A stretch of DNA of 64,000 nucleotides from DAOMFB01 sp963721385. GTDB lineage: Bacteria; Acidobacteriota; Thermoanaerobaculia; UBA5066. Both the position numbers and the translations under genes were made by a program. The notes under the pieces are model-generated. The model was not told the DNA's origin. It was given only the letters and a program-made list of their open reading frames with translations, and did no database searches. Position 1 is the first letter of the stretch; each line of letters begins with the position of its first letter. The stretch lies in contig CAVRJB010000016.1 in assembly GCA_963721385.1 (NCBI GenBank), positions 248,001 through 312,000 on the forward strand. Direction: 5' to 3'. Below, piece by piece: positions 15,915 to 26,298 of the stretch.

Positions 15915-16670
15915 ATGAGATCCGCCGCCGCCCTCTTCGCCCTCGTCCTCGCCTCCCCCGCCCTCGGCTCGAACGCGCCCGGGGGCTTCGACCTCTCGGT
16001 CCTCGTCGACGGGGCTCCTCGCCCGGAGTACCGCGCGCGAGGCACGGTCTACGTGGAGGCCGTCCGCGGAAAGGAGTACTCCCTCCGGATCACGAACCCG
16101 CTCCCCGTGCGCGTGGCGGTGGCCCTTTCGGTCGACGGGCTCAACACGATCGACTCGAAGCACACGCCGGCCCGCGACGCGCGAAAGTGGGTCCTCTCCC
16201 CGTACGAGACCATCGTCATCGAAGGGTGGCAGGTCTCCGGCGACGCCGCGCGGAGGTTCTTCTTCACGGGCGAGCGGTCCTCCTACGGCGCGAAGCTCGG
16301 CCTCACCGAAAACCTCGGCACGATCGAAGCGGTCTTCTTCCGGGAGCGGGAGGTCTTCCGGAAGGACGCGTTTGCAGCTCCGGGCGCGAAGCACGAGGAG
16401 GCCCAGCGCGATCAGGGGGCCGGTGCGTCCAAGCTGCAGGCTCCCTCGCCCGTCTTCGATGATTACGCGGCCACCGGGATGGGCGGCCGGACCCGCCACG
16501 ACGTCCGGCAGGTCTTTCTCGACCTCGAGGAGGCCCCGGCCGCCTCCGTCCGGATCCGGTACGAGTTCCGCACGACCCTTGCGAAGCTCGGCGTCCTTCC
16601 GGCCGCCGAGGACCCCCTGGACCGCCGCGAGCGGGGGCAGGGGTTCGGGACGTTTTGTCCGGAACGGTGA
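15915..16670 (+). CDS. Secreted hypothetical protein
   Basis: 251 residues with a short signal peptide (SAAALFALVLASPALG) and a strong AAAGGAG ribosome binding site. The mature part starts with a beta-rich region (YRARGTVYVEAVRGKEYSLR, LPVRVAVALSVDGLNTIDSK) recalling proteins that describe a flexible periplasmic beta-sandwich; the rest is charged and partly disordered. I do not recognise a family with confidence. A terminator-like hairpin follows 28 bases after the stop. Confidence 0.7.
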   Translation: MRSAAALFALVLASPALGSNAPGGFDLSVLVDGAPRPEYRARGTVYVEAVRGKEYSLRITNPLPVRVAVALSVDGLNTIDSKHTPARDARKWVLSPYETIVIEGWQVSGDAARRFFFTGERSSYGAKLGLTENLGTIEAVFFREREVFRKDAFAAPGAKHEEAQRDQGAGASKLQAPSPVFDDYAATGMGGRTRHDVRQVFLDLEEAPAASVRIRYEFRTTLAKLGVLPAAEDPLDRRERGQGFGTFCPER

Positions 16671-16697
16671 CGGCGGCGTCTCTGACGCAAAGGAATC

Positions 16698-16726
16698 AGG
16701 CGCTCCCGGGCAACCCGGGGGCGCCT
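16698..16726 (+). terminator. GC-rich hairpin, probable terminator
   Basis: AGGCGC-T-CCCGGG and CCCGGG-G-GCGCCT pair across a CAA loop (12 pairs with one opposed T/G). It lies between the secreted hypothetical gene and the M16 peptidase. No T-run follows, so termination would be of the hairpin-only type. Confidence 0.6.
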
Positions 16727-16771
16727 GCTGCGTAGATACTCCCGTCGCGTGATTTCACGAGAGGAGTGTCC

Positions 16772-19585
16772 ATGCGCCTGAACCGCGCCTTCGCCTTTTT
16801 TCTCGCCGCCGCGATCGCCACCGCCGCACGGGCGGACGACATCCTCCCCTTCAAGGCCACCGAGAAGACGCTGCCGAATGGCCTCAAGGTGATCGTCGTC
16901 CCGACCGGCTTCCCGAACATCGTCTCGATCCAGATCCCGGTCCAGACGGGGTCGCGGAACGAGATTGAGCCCGGAAAATCGGGCTTCGCACACTTCTTCG
17001 AGCACATCATGTTCCGGGGGACACCGTCGTATCCGCCGGAGAAGTACCAGGAGATCCTGACGAAGGCGGGCGCCCGTTCGAACGCCTACACGACCGACGA
17101 CTACACGAACTACCACACGACGTTCGCCAAGGAGGACCTCGAAACGATCCTCAGGATGGAGGCCGACCGGTTCCAGAACCTGTCGTATCCCGAGGCGACC
17201 TTCAAGACCGAGGCGCGAGCCGTCCTCGGCGAGTACAACAAGAACAGCGCCGATCCGCTCGAGAAGCTCTCCGAGGTCCAGCAGGACAAGGCCTTCGACG
17301 TCCACACCTACAAGCACACGACGATGGGTTTCCTCAGGGACATCGAGGAGATGCCGAACCAGTACGCCTACTCGAAGACCTTCTTCGACCGCTGGTACCG
17401 GCCGGAGTACACGACCGTCATCGTCGCGGGCGACGTCGACCCGGCGAAAGTGATCCCCCTCGTCGAGAAGTACTGGGGAAACTGGAAGCCGGGTACGTTC
17501 AGGGCGGCCATCCCGCAGGAGCCGCCGCACGCGGCGCCCCGCTACGCGCACGTCCCCTGGACCAGTCAGACTCTGCCGTGGGTGACGGTCGCCTTCCGGG
17601 GCCCCGCCTTCTCCGCGACCTCGAAGGAATACGCCGCCTTCAGCCTCGTCTTCGACCTCGCCTTCGGCCAGACCTCCGACCTCTACAGGAAGCTCGTCGA
17701 GCAGGAACAGAAGGCCGACCAGCTCCGCGCGTTCGGCTCCCGGAACGCCGACCCCAACCTCTTCACGGTCGCCGCCCGCCTCAAGAAGCTGGACGACGCC
17801 CTCTACGTCCGCGACGAGATCCTCAAGACCTTCGCCCGGATCCGGGCGGAGACGTTCCCCGAGAAGCTCGTGGCCGACGCCATCTCGAACAGCCGGTACG
17901 GACTGGCGCGCCGGTTCGACAACACCGACGCGATCGCCGGGACCCTCGCGAGATACGTCCGCTACGACCGCTCCTACGACACGCTGAACCAGCTCTACCG
18001 GACGATGGCCACCGTGACGGCGGACGACCTCCTGGCCGCCGCGCGGAAGTACGTCGTCGACGGCGAGCTCGTCGTGGCCACGCTCTCGAAGGAGCCGATG
18101 CCCGAGACGATGGCCGCGCTCCCCGCGCTCGCGTCGTTCGCCCCGGCGGCCCCAGCCTCCGACGTGACGTTCCTGACCCAGAACCCGACCCTGCCGCAGG
18201 TCGTCGTGAAGCTGGCCTTCCTCGCAGGCTCGGCTCACGACCCGAAGGGGAAGGAGGGGCTCGCCGCGCTGACGGCCTCCATGATTGCCGAGGCCGGCTC
18301 GAGGGCCATGCGGATCGACGAGATCAGGATGGCCCTCTTCCCCGTCGCCGGCAGCTTCGGAGTCCAGACCGACAAGGAGATGACGACGTTTACCGCCGTC
18401 ATCCACCGCGACAACTGGAAGACCCTCGCCGACACGGCGCTCCTCCAGCTCTCGGAGCCCGGCTTCCGCGAGGAGGACTTCAAGCGGCTGAAGGACGCGC
18501 AGCTGAATGCCCTGACCCAGAACCTCCGGAACGTCAACGAGGAGGAGCTGGGCAAGGAGGTCCTCCAGGACGCGATCTTTTCGGGGACGCCGTACGGCCA
18601 CCCGGTTCTCGGGACCGTTGCGGGAATTACCGCCATCGCGCTCGACGACGTGAAAGCCTTCGCGAAGGGCGCCTACACCCGCGCCGGGCTGATCGCCGGC
18701 GTCTCGGGCGACGTTCCGAAGGAGTACCTCGATCGGGTGAAGTCCGAGCTGGCGAAGCTCCCGCCCGGGCCCGCGCTTCCGGCGCCAACCGGCGTCGTCG
18801 GGCGCCGCCCCTCGGGCCTCGAGGTCGAGATCATCCAGAAGGAGACCCGCGCCACGGCCATCTCCTTCGGCAGGCCGATCGAGGTCACCCGTGCGCACCC
18901 GGACTTCGCCGCCCTTTCGGTCGCGAAGGTCTGGCTGGGCGAGCACCGCTCGCAGGGGCAACTCTACGAACGGATCCGCGAACTGCGAGGCATGAACTAC
19001 GGCGATTACGCCTACATCGAGGCCTTCCCGCGCGGCATGTTCCGGTTCTTCCCAGACCCGAACATCCCGCGCCGGTCGCAGCTCTTCGAGGTCTGGATCC
19101 GCCCCGTCGTCCCCGAGAACTCGCAGATGGCGCTCCGGATTGCTCTCTTCGAGGTCGGAAAGCTGATCCGGAACGGCCTCACCGAGGAGGACTTCCAGGC
19201 CACGCGCGAGTACCTGATGAAGAACGTCTACCTGCTGACGGCCACACAGGAGCAGCAGCTCGGTTACGCCATCGACTCGAAGTGGTACGGCATCCCCGAG
19301 TTCACGACGATGATGCGGGACCGGCTCTCGAAGCTGACGCGCGACCAGGTCAACGCCGCCATCCGGAAGCACTTCTCGGCGACGGACCTCTCGATCGTGA
19401 TCATCACGAAGGACGCTGCGGGGCTCAAGGAAAAGCTCCTCTCCGACGCCGTCTCCACCATCAAGTACGACTCCGAGAAGCCGAAGGACGTCACCGACGA
19501 GGACAAGGTGATCGGCGCCCTCCAGCTGGACCTGAAGCCGGAAAACGTGCGGATCACGCCCGTCGAGGACGTCTTCGCGAAGTAG
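16772..19585 (+). CDS. Secreted M16 (pitrilysin-like) metallopeptidase, two M16 halves
   Basis: 937 residues from the ATG at 16772; a GTG six bases earlier abuts the GAGGAG ribosome binding site and is too close. A signal peptide (AFAFFLAAAIATAARA) is followed by the inverted zinc motif HFFEH near residue 73 with the distal Glu in EARAVLGEYNKNS about 75 residues later. The second half repeats the fold without zinc ligands, as in two-domain M16 proteases. Such enzymes clear peptides in the periplasm. The length is normal and the frame uninterrupted. Confidence 0.93.
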   Translation: MRLNRAFAFFLAAAIATAARADDILPFKATEKTLPNGLKVIVVPTGFPNIVSIQIPVQTGSRNEIEPGKSGFAHFFEHIMFRGTPSYPPEKYQEILTKAGARSNAYTTDDYTNYHTTFAKEDLETILRMEADRFQNLSYPEATFKTEARAVLGEYNKNSADPLEKLSEVQQDKAFDVHTYKHTTMGFLRDIEEMPNQYAYSKTFFDRWYRPEYTTVIVAGDVDPAKVIPLVEKYWGNWKPGTFRAAIPQEPPHAAPRYAHVPWTSQTLPWVTVAFRGPAFSATSKEYAAFSLVFDLAFGQTSDLYRKLVEQEQKADQLRAFGSRNADPNLFTVAARLKKLDDALYVRDEILKTFARIRAETFPEKLVADAISNSRYGLARRFDNTDAIAGTLARYVRYDRSYDTLNQLYRTMATVTADDLLAAARKYVVDGELVVATLSKEPMPETMAALPALASFAPAAPASDVTFLTQNPTLPQVVVKLAFLAGSAHDPKGKEGLAALTASMIAEAGSRAMRIDEIRMALFPVAGSFGVQTDKEMTTFTAVIHRDNWKTLADTALLQLSEPGFREEDFKRLKDAQLNALTQNLRNVNEEELGKEVLQDAIFSGTPYGHPVLGTVAGITAIALDDVKAFAKGAYTRAGLIAGVSGDVPKEYLDRVKSELAKLPPGPALPAPTGVVGRRPSGLEVEIIQKETRATAISFGRPIEVTRAHPDFAALSVAKVWLGEHRSQGQLYERIRELRGMNYGDYAYIEAFPRGMFRFFPDPNIPRRSQLFEVWIRPVVPENSQMALRIALFEVGKLIRNGLTEEDFQATREYLMKNVYLLTATQEQQLGYAIDSKWYGIPEFTTMMRDRLSKLTRDQVNAAIRKHFSATDLSIVIITKDAAGLKEKLLSDAVSTIKYDSEKPKDVTDEDKVIGALQLDLKPENVRITPVEDVFAK

Positions 19586-19655
19586 CTCCCCGGGGGCGCG
19601 GCAACCGCCGCGAGCGGTATTATTTTCACGGACGAAAGGAAAAGGAGTTCGCGAC

Positions 19656-20024
19656 ATGAAGCTTCGAATCAAGGTACTCGCCGGCAGCGCGGCGCTTGCC
19701 GCCCTCTTCGCCTGCGGCGGCGGCAGCACGCCGAACATGGTCTACGTCGGCAACGTCAAGGCGAAGCCGAAGGACAAGAACTGCTCGATGCGGATCTACG
19801 ACAAGGAGTCCGACGTCGGCCGGCCCTTCGAAAAGCTCTGCATCGTCAGCCCGGAGCCCGCGAAGACGGTCGACGATACGCGGCAGGAGCTGCGCCTCGC
19901 CGGCTGCCTCTGCGGGGCGGACGCCGTCCTCATCACGAATATCGAGGTGAGGGATAAGAAGGCGGCCGTGTCGGCCGCGGCGATCCGGTACATCGACGCC
20001 AACGTCCCGGCGCCCAAGCAGTAA
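19656..20024 (+). CDS. Small lipoprotein of unknown function
   Basis: 122 residues with a signal peptide and a lipobox ending LFAC at residue ~24, preceded by AAAGGAG. The mature part (SMRIYDKESDVGRPFEKLCI, LRLAGCLCGADAVLITN) contains three more cysteines and a segment like periplasmic proteins that sense or bind small molecules, but no family is recognised. A likely terminator-like GGCGG/CCGCC pair follows the stop. Confidence 0.7.
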   Translation: MKLRIKVLAGSAALAALFACGGGSTPNMVYVGNVKAKPKDKNCSMRIYDKESDVGRPFEKLCIVSPEPAKTVDDTRQELRLAGCLCGADAVLITNIEVRDKKAAVSAAAIRYIDANVPAPKQ

Positions 20025-20069
20025 GAGCCCGGCGGACCGGCGCCGCCCTCCGGTTTCGGCGTCGAATCC

Positions 20070-20098
20070 TTGACGCCGGTCCGATTCGTAGATAGAGT
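20070..20098 (+). promoter_or_regulatory. Sigma-70-type promoter of the suf operon
   Basis: -35 TTGACG (20070-20075) and -10 TAGAGT (20093-20098) with 17-base spacing, just upstream of the regulator gene. A GGTCCGAT half-site lies in the spacer (20078-20085). Confidence 0.7.
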
Positions 20099-20106
20099 AC
20101 CGAATT

Positions 20107-20122
20107 GGTCCGATATCGGACC
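20107..20122 (+). promoter_or_regulatory. Perfect 16-bp palindrome, candidate SufR operator
   Basis: GGTCCGAT directly followed by its reverse complement ATCGGACC. A third copy of the half-site is in the promoter spacer at 20078-20085. The palindrome lies between the -10 and the regulator start codon, where a bound repressor would block transcription. Inferred to bind the Rrf2-type SufR encoded next. Confidence 0.65.
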
Positions 20123-20136
20123 GGAGAGTCAAACCG

Positions 20137-20609
20137 ATGTTCCGGATGGCCAAGCTCACCGATTACGGCATCGTCCTCCTGACGCAGTTCGCGAGCCGGC
20201 AGGACGCCGCCCCCCTCACCGCCCGCGAGCTGGCGGCTTCGGCGAAGCTTCCGCTTCCGACGGTCGGTAAGCTCCTGAAGCAGCTCCAGCACGGTGGCCT
20301 CCTGACGTCTCACCGAGGAACCAAAGGGGGCTACGCCCTTGCCCGGCCGGCGTCGACAGTGACGATCACCAACGTCATCGAGGCGCTGGAAGGGCCGCTC
20401 GCCCTGACCGAATGCCAGGCCCCCGGCGTCTGCGAGCAGGAGAGCTTCTGCTCCATCCGGCCGAACTGGCAGGTGATCAACCGGACGGTTCGCGACGCCC
20501 TGTCGCGCGTCACTCTCGCCGACATGGCGCGTCCCGTCCCCTCTCTCTGGAACGTCGGAATCATCCCGCTGCCGGTGCGGGACTCAGGCCGGAGCGGGAG
20601 GAGCAGCTC

Positions 20610-20613
<4 letters not shown>
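20137..20613 (+). CDS. sufR: SUF operon regulator, Rrf2 family with Fe-S cysteines
   Basis: 158 residues. The start MFRMAKLTDYGIVLL matches other suf-linked Rrf2 regulators. The winged helix spans residues ~1-75 (VGKLLKQLQHGGLLTSHRG), and three cysteines in a CX5CX5C arrangement (ECQAPGVCEQESFCSIR) are the cluster ligands seen in IscR. The apo/holo state of the cluster would report Fe-S sufficiency and control the suf promoter. It overlaps sufB by four bases (ATGA). The last ~25 residues are Ser/Arg-rich and beyond the usual domain. Confidence 0.9.
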
Positions 20614-22054
<1,441 letters not shown>

Positions 22055-22058
<4 letters not shown>

Positions 22059-22849
22059 GTCACGCCCTTCTCGAGATCAGAAACCTCCACGCGTCGATCG
22101 CCGAGGACGGGACCGAGATCCTGCGCGGCGTCGACCTGACGATCCGGGCAGGCGAGGTCCACGCGATCATGGGGCCGAACGGCTCCGGGAAGAGCACCCT
22201 TGCCTACGTCCTCGCCGGCCGGCCCGGCTACGCGGTGACACAGGGGACGGTCCTGTACGACGGGAAGGACCTCCTCGCGCTCGCCCCCGAGCAGCGCGCC
22301 CGCGAAGGGATCTTCCTCGCCTTCCAGTACCCGGTCGAAATCCCCGGCGTCTCGAACGCTTACTTCCTGAGAACTGCCGTGAACGCGATCCGGAAGCACC
22401 GCGGCATTCCGGAGCTCGACGCCATGGACTTCCTGACCCTTCTCGACGAGAAGGCCCGGCTCGTCGAGATGGAGGAGGCGATGCTCGAGCGCGGCGTCAA
22501 CGAGGGCTTCTCCGGCGGCGAGAAGAAGCGGAACGAGGTCCTCCAGATGGCGATGCTCGATCCGAAGCTCGCCCTCCTCGATGAGACCGATTCCGGGCTC
22601 GACATCGACGCGCTGCGTGTCGCCGCGACGGGCGTCAACGCCCTTCGCGGCCCCGGACGCGCGATGCTGGTCATCACGCACTACCAGCGCCTCCTCAACT
22701 ACATCGTCCCGGACGTCGTCCACGTCCTCTCCGACGGCCGGATCGTCCGCTCGGGCGGCAAGGAGCTGGCCCTCGAGCTCGAAGCGAAGGGCTACTCCTG
22801 GATCGAGAGCGGGGCGGCCGCCCCGGCCGGAGCGCCCGCCGGGCGATGA
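22055..22849 (+). CDS. sufC: Fe-S assembly ATPase SufC
   Basis: 264 residues, ABC-type ATPase of the SufBCD complex. Walker A GPNGSGKSTL is near residue 40, the SufC signature is NEGFSGGEKKRNEVLQ, Walker B is KLALLDETDSGLDID, and the H-loop is VITHYQRLLNYI. It overlaps sufB by four bases and sufD by four bases. Drives the conformational change of SufB-SufD during cluster assembly in the cytoplasm. Confidence 0.97.
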
Positions 22850-24237
22850 GCTCGTCCGCCCTTTCCCGTCCCGGTGCCGGGGGCTTCCTCGCCTCCGCCG
22901 AGCATTTCGTCCGCGGCGAGGGCGCGCGGGCGCCGCACTTCCTCCAGCACTTGCGCGAGGACGCCCTCGCGGCTTTCGGACGGCTCGGCCTTCCGGGGCC
23001 CGACGACGAAGAATGGCGCTACACGAACGTGGCGCCCCTTGTGAAGGAAACCTTCGTGGCGTCGCCCACGGTCGTGTCGGCGAGGGAGCGCGTCGAGGAG
23101 CGGGGCCGCGCGCTGGCGCTCGACGCCCGGCTCGGGCCCGTGGCCTTCACGGCGCGAAAGCGGCCCCAGATCGTCTTCGTGAACGGGCGCTTCCATGCGG
23201 AGTGGTCTTCGCTCGAGGCGCTGCCGGCCGGCGTCACGTTCGAGCCGCTCGCCGTCGCGCTCGGGAAAAGGCCGCACCTCCTCGAGACCCACCTCGGCCG
23301 GTACGCCTCGGTCGACGATCACGCGTTCGTCGCGCTGAATACGGCCCACGTCCGGGACGGCGTCCTCGTCCACGTCGCCCGGGGAGCCGTGGTGGAGCCG
23401 TCCCTGACCGTCTACTGGGTCTCGACCGGGCAGGTCGCAGGCGCGTCCGTCACCCTGACCGCACCCCGGACGCTCGTGATCCTCGAGGAGTCGAGCCAGG
23501 CGTCCGTCACCGAGGCCTTCGTCGGCTCGGGCGGGCCCACCTTCACGAACGCCGTGACCGAGGCGTTCCTGGCCCCGAACGCCGTTCTCGAGCACGCCAA
23601 GCTCCAGCGCGAAGGGGCCGAGGCGATCCACCTCGGCAACGTCCGAATCGTGCAGCAGGCCTCCAGCCAGAGCCGCTCCCGCGTCTTCTCCTTCGGCGGG
23701 AAGCTGGTCCGGAACGAGACGGCGGTCCTCCTCGACGGCGAGGGCGCCGGAACCTCGCTCGACGGACTCTTCCTCGCGTCGGGAGCCCAGCACGTCGACA
23801 ACCACACGCTCATCGACCACGCGAAGCCGCACGGCTCGAGCCAGGAGTTCTACAAGGGGATCCTCGACGGCTCGGCCCGCGGCGCGTTCGACGGGCGGAT
23901 CGTCGTGCGGCCCCGGGCGCGGAAAACCGACGCCCACCAGACGAACCGGAACCTGATCCTCTCGGACACGGCGCTCGTCGACTCGAAGCCCCAGCTCGAG
24001 ATCTACAACAACGACGTGAAGTGCACGCACGGCTCGACGACCGGACGCCTCGACGAGACGGCCCTCTTCTACCTCCGCTCGCGCGGCCTCGACGAGGCGG
24101 CGGCCCGCTCGCTCCTGACCTTCGCCTTCGGCAGCGAGATCGTCGAAAAGGTGAAGGGAACCGATCTCTACGCCTACCTCGAGGCGTCGCTCCTCTCGTG
24201 GCTCTCGCACGCGAAGGCCGTGCCGGAGGGCTCATGA
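22846..24237 (+). CDS. sufD: Fe-S assembly protein SufD
   Basis: 463 residues, paralogue of SufB and partner in SufBC2D. N-terminal helical part (GPDDEEWRYTNVAPLVKETF) and the right-handed beta-helix core with SGAQHVDNHTLIDHAKPHG, SQEFYKGILDGSARGAFDGR, KTDAHQTNRNLILSDTA and KCTHGSTTGRLDE. Of normal length, overlapped by four bases on both sides by sufC and sufS. Confidence 0.96.
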   Translation: MSSSALSRPGAGGFLASAEHFVRGEGARAPHFLQHLREDALAAFGRLGLPGPDDEEWRYTNVAPLVKETFVASPTVVSARERVEERGRALALDARLGPVAFTARKRPQIVFVNGRFHAEWSSLEALPAGVTFEPLAVALGKRPHLLETHLGRYASVDDHAFVALNTAHVRDGVLVHVARGAVVEPSLTVYWVSTGQVAGASVTLTAPRTLVILEESSQASVTEAFVGSGGPTFTNAVTEAFLAPNAVLEHAKLQREGAEAIHLGNVRIVQQASSQSRSRVFSFGGKLVRNETAVLLDGEGAGTSLDGLFLASGAQHVDNHTLIDHAKPHGSSQEFYKGILDGSARGAFDGRIVVRPRARKTDAHQTNRNLILSDTALVDSKPQLEIYNNDVKCTHGSTTGRLDETALFYLRSRGLDEAAARSLLTFAFGSEIVEKVKGTDLYAYLEASLLSWLSHAKAVPEGS

Positions 24238-25487
24238 CCGCCCCGGCCACTGTCCTTCCTGTCGCGCCGCCGCTCGACGTCGAGCGTCTCCGGGCCGAGT
24301 TCCCGATCCTGAAGGCGCGGGTCCACGGCAAGCCGCTCGTCTACCTCGACAACGCCAACACGAGCCAGAAGCCGCTCGCCGTCATCGAGGCGACGAGCCG
24401 CTATTACGCCGAGATCAACGCAAACATCCACCGGTCGACGTACCTCCTCTCCGAGAAGGCGACCGCCGCCTACGAAGGCGCACGCGAGAAGGTCCGCGGC
24501 TTCCTGAACGCGGCCGAGACGAAGGAAATCGTCTTCACGCGGGGGACGACGGAGGCCATCAACCTCGTCGCCTCCGGGTTCGGTCAGGGGCTCGCTCGCC
24601 CGGGGGACGAAGTGCTCGTCACGGGCCTCGAGCACCATTCCAACATCGTGCCGTGGCAGCTCCTCTGCGAGCGGACGGGAGCTTCCCTCCGCGTCCTCCC
24701 GATCGACGATTCCGGCGCCTGGAGGCTCGAGGAGCTGGACCGCCTCCTCGGGCCGCGGACGCGCATCGCCGCGATCTCGCACGTCTCGAACGCCCTCGGC
24801 ACGATCAACCCCGTGAAGACGGTCATCGACGCCGCTCACGCGCGGGGGATCCCGGTCCTCGTGGACGGCGCCCAGGCGGTCCCCCACATGAAGGTCGACG
24901 TCCGGGAGCTCGACTGCGACTTCTACGCCTTCTCGAGCCACAAGATGTACGGCCCGACCGGCATCGGCGCGCTCTACGGGAAGAAGGAGTGGCTCGGAAA
25001 GCTCCCGCCCTACCAGGGTGGCGGCGACATGATCGCGTCGGTCACGTTCGAGAAGACGACGTACAACCAGCTCCCGTGGAAGTTCGAGGCGGGGACCGCG
25101 AATATCGCCGGCGGCGTCGGCCTCGGCGCGGCCGTCGACTGGCTCGCCGCCGTCGGCCTCGACGCCATTGCCGCTCACGAGCACGCCCTCCTCGTCCAGG
25201 CCACGGAGGGCCTCCGTCGGATCGACGGCCTCACGATCGTGGGGACGGCCCGCGAGAAGGCGGCGGTCGTGTCGTTCGTCCTCGAGGGGATCCACCCGCA
25301 CGACATCGGGACGATCCTCGACCAGGAGGGGATCGCCATCCGGACCGGCCAGCACTGTGCCCAGCCCGTCATGGACCGCTTCGGGATTCCGGCCACGGCG
25401 CGCGCCTCCTTCGGGCTCTACAACACGAAGGCCGAGGTGGACGCCCTCGTGGCCGGCGTGAAGAAGGTGATCGAGGTCTTCGGCTGA
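24234..25487 (+). CDS. sufS: Cysteine desulfurase SufS
   Basis: 417 residues, PLP enzyme that takes sulfur from cysteine for cluster assembly. Seen: VYLDNANTSQKP, the HHSNIVPWQ motif, the PLP lysine in FSSHKMYGPTGIGALYG, and the catalytic Cys in RTGQHCAQPVMDRF. Class II (SufS/CsdA) arrangement. The usual long active-site loop is short, as in type II enzymes that need SufU or SufE to accept sulfur; SufU is encoded next. Start overlaps sufD by four bases. Confidence 0.97.
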   Translation: MTAPATVLPVAPPLDVERLRAEFPILKARVHGKPLVYLDNANTSQKPLAVIEATSRYYAEINANIHRSTYLLSEKATAAYEGAREKVRGFLNAAETKEIVFTRGTTEAINLVASGFGQGLARPGDEVLVTGLEHHSNIVPWQLLCERTGASLRVLPIDDSGAWRLEELDRLLGPRTRIAAISHVSNALGTINPVKTVIDAAHARGIPVLVDGAQAVPHMKVDVRELDCDFYAFSSHKMYGPTGIGALYGKKEWLGKLPPYQGGGDMIASVTFEKTTYNQLPWKFEAGTANIAGGVGLGAAVDWLAAVGLDAIAAHEHALLVQATEGLRRIDGLTIVGTAREKAAVVSFVLEGIHPHDIGTILDQEGIAIRTGQHCAQPVMDRFGIPATARASFGLYNTKAEVDALVAGVKKVIEVFG

Positions 25488-25945
25488 TGTCGGATCTCCG
25501 CGACCTCTACCAGCAGGTCATCCTCGACCACAACAAGGCGCCACACAACTTCCGGACGCTTCCGGACGCCGACCGCGTCTCCGTCGGGCACAACCCGCTC
25601 TGCGGCGACCGGCTCTCTCTCTTCGTGAAGCTGGACGGCGACGTCATCCGGGAAATCGCGTTTCAGGGCTCCGGCTGCGCCATCTCGAAGGCCTCGGCGT
25701 CGCTCATGACCGACAGCGTGACGGGAAAGACGCTGGCCGAGGCAGAGGGGATTTTCGGAAGATTCCACGACCTCCTGACCGGCCCGCCCGACGTGAAGGC
25801 CGACCCCGCCGCCGTCAAGGCCCTCGGAAAGCTCGCCGTCTTCTCGGGCGTCCGCGAGTTCCCCGTCCGCGTGAAGTGCGCGACGCTCGCCTGGCACACC
25901 CTGAACGCAGCCCTCCACGGCGAGAACGCCGTTTCGACGGAATGA
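25487..25945 (+). CDS. sufU: Sulfur acceptor/scaffold-like protein SufU
   Basis: 152 residues starting on the last base of the sufS stop. Three conserved Cys are in NPLCGDRLSLF, GSGCAISKASASLM and VKCATLAWHTL; with the Asp in CGD they form the zinc site of SufU that swaps ligands with SufS to accept persulfide. It acts as the sulfur relay to SufBCD rather than a classical IscU scaffold. No sufE or sufA is present in the operon. Confidence 0.93.
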   Translation: MSDLRDLYQQVILDHNKAPHNFRTLPDADRVSVGHNPLCGDRLSLFVKLDGDVIREIAFQGSGCAISKASASLMTDSVTGKTLAEAEGIFGRFHDLLTGPPDVKADPAAVKALGKLAVFSGVREFPVRVKCATLAWHTLNAALHGENAVSTE

Positions 25946-26295
25946 CGATGGAAGCCGTCGCGACCGCCACCGCCCACCTGCCCGACGACCGGAAGGTCCT
26001 CGAGACCCGCGTCGTCGACGAGGCGCTCAAGAAGTGCTTCGACCCCGAGATCCCGGTCAACATCTGGGAGCTGGGGCTGATTTACTCGATCGACGTCTCC
26101 CCCGAGTCCTTCGTCACGGTCCGGATGACGCTCACCGCGCCCGCCTGTCCGGTCGCGGGGACGCTGCCGGGCGAGGTGGAGCAGAGGGTGAAGGCGGTCC
26201 CGGGCGTCACGGGGGCGAAGGTGGAGCTCGTCTGGGAGCCCGCCTGGCACCCCGACATGATGTCGCGCGTCGCCCGCGTCATGCTCGGGATGTAA
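25942..26295 (+). CDS. sufT: SufT/MIP18-type (DUF59) Fe-S carrier protein
   Basis: 117 residues. The DUF59 motif is visible as KKCFDPEIPVNIWELGLIYS and VRMTLTAPACPVAGTLPGEV, the Cys in TAPACP being the conserved one. SufT proteins help maturation of Fe-S proteins and are the usual last gene of SUF operons in this type of bacterium. Starts inside the sufU stop (ATGA) and ends three bases before the convergent SSS symporter stop. Confidence 0.92.
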   Translation: MTMEAVATATAHLPDDRKVLETRVVDEALKKCFDPEIPVNIWELGLIYSIDVSPESFVTVRMTLTAPACPVAGTLPGEVEQRVKAVPGVTGAKVELVWEPAWHPDMMSRVARVMLGM

Positions 26296-26298
26296 CGG

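Noticed and set aside
16463..19738. 1091-residue open frame antisense to the M16 peptidase
   Set aside because: Arg/Gly/Val/Glu-rich shadow of a GC-rich gene with strong codon bias; no motifs, and the sense strand codes a clear peptidase.
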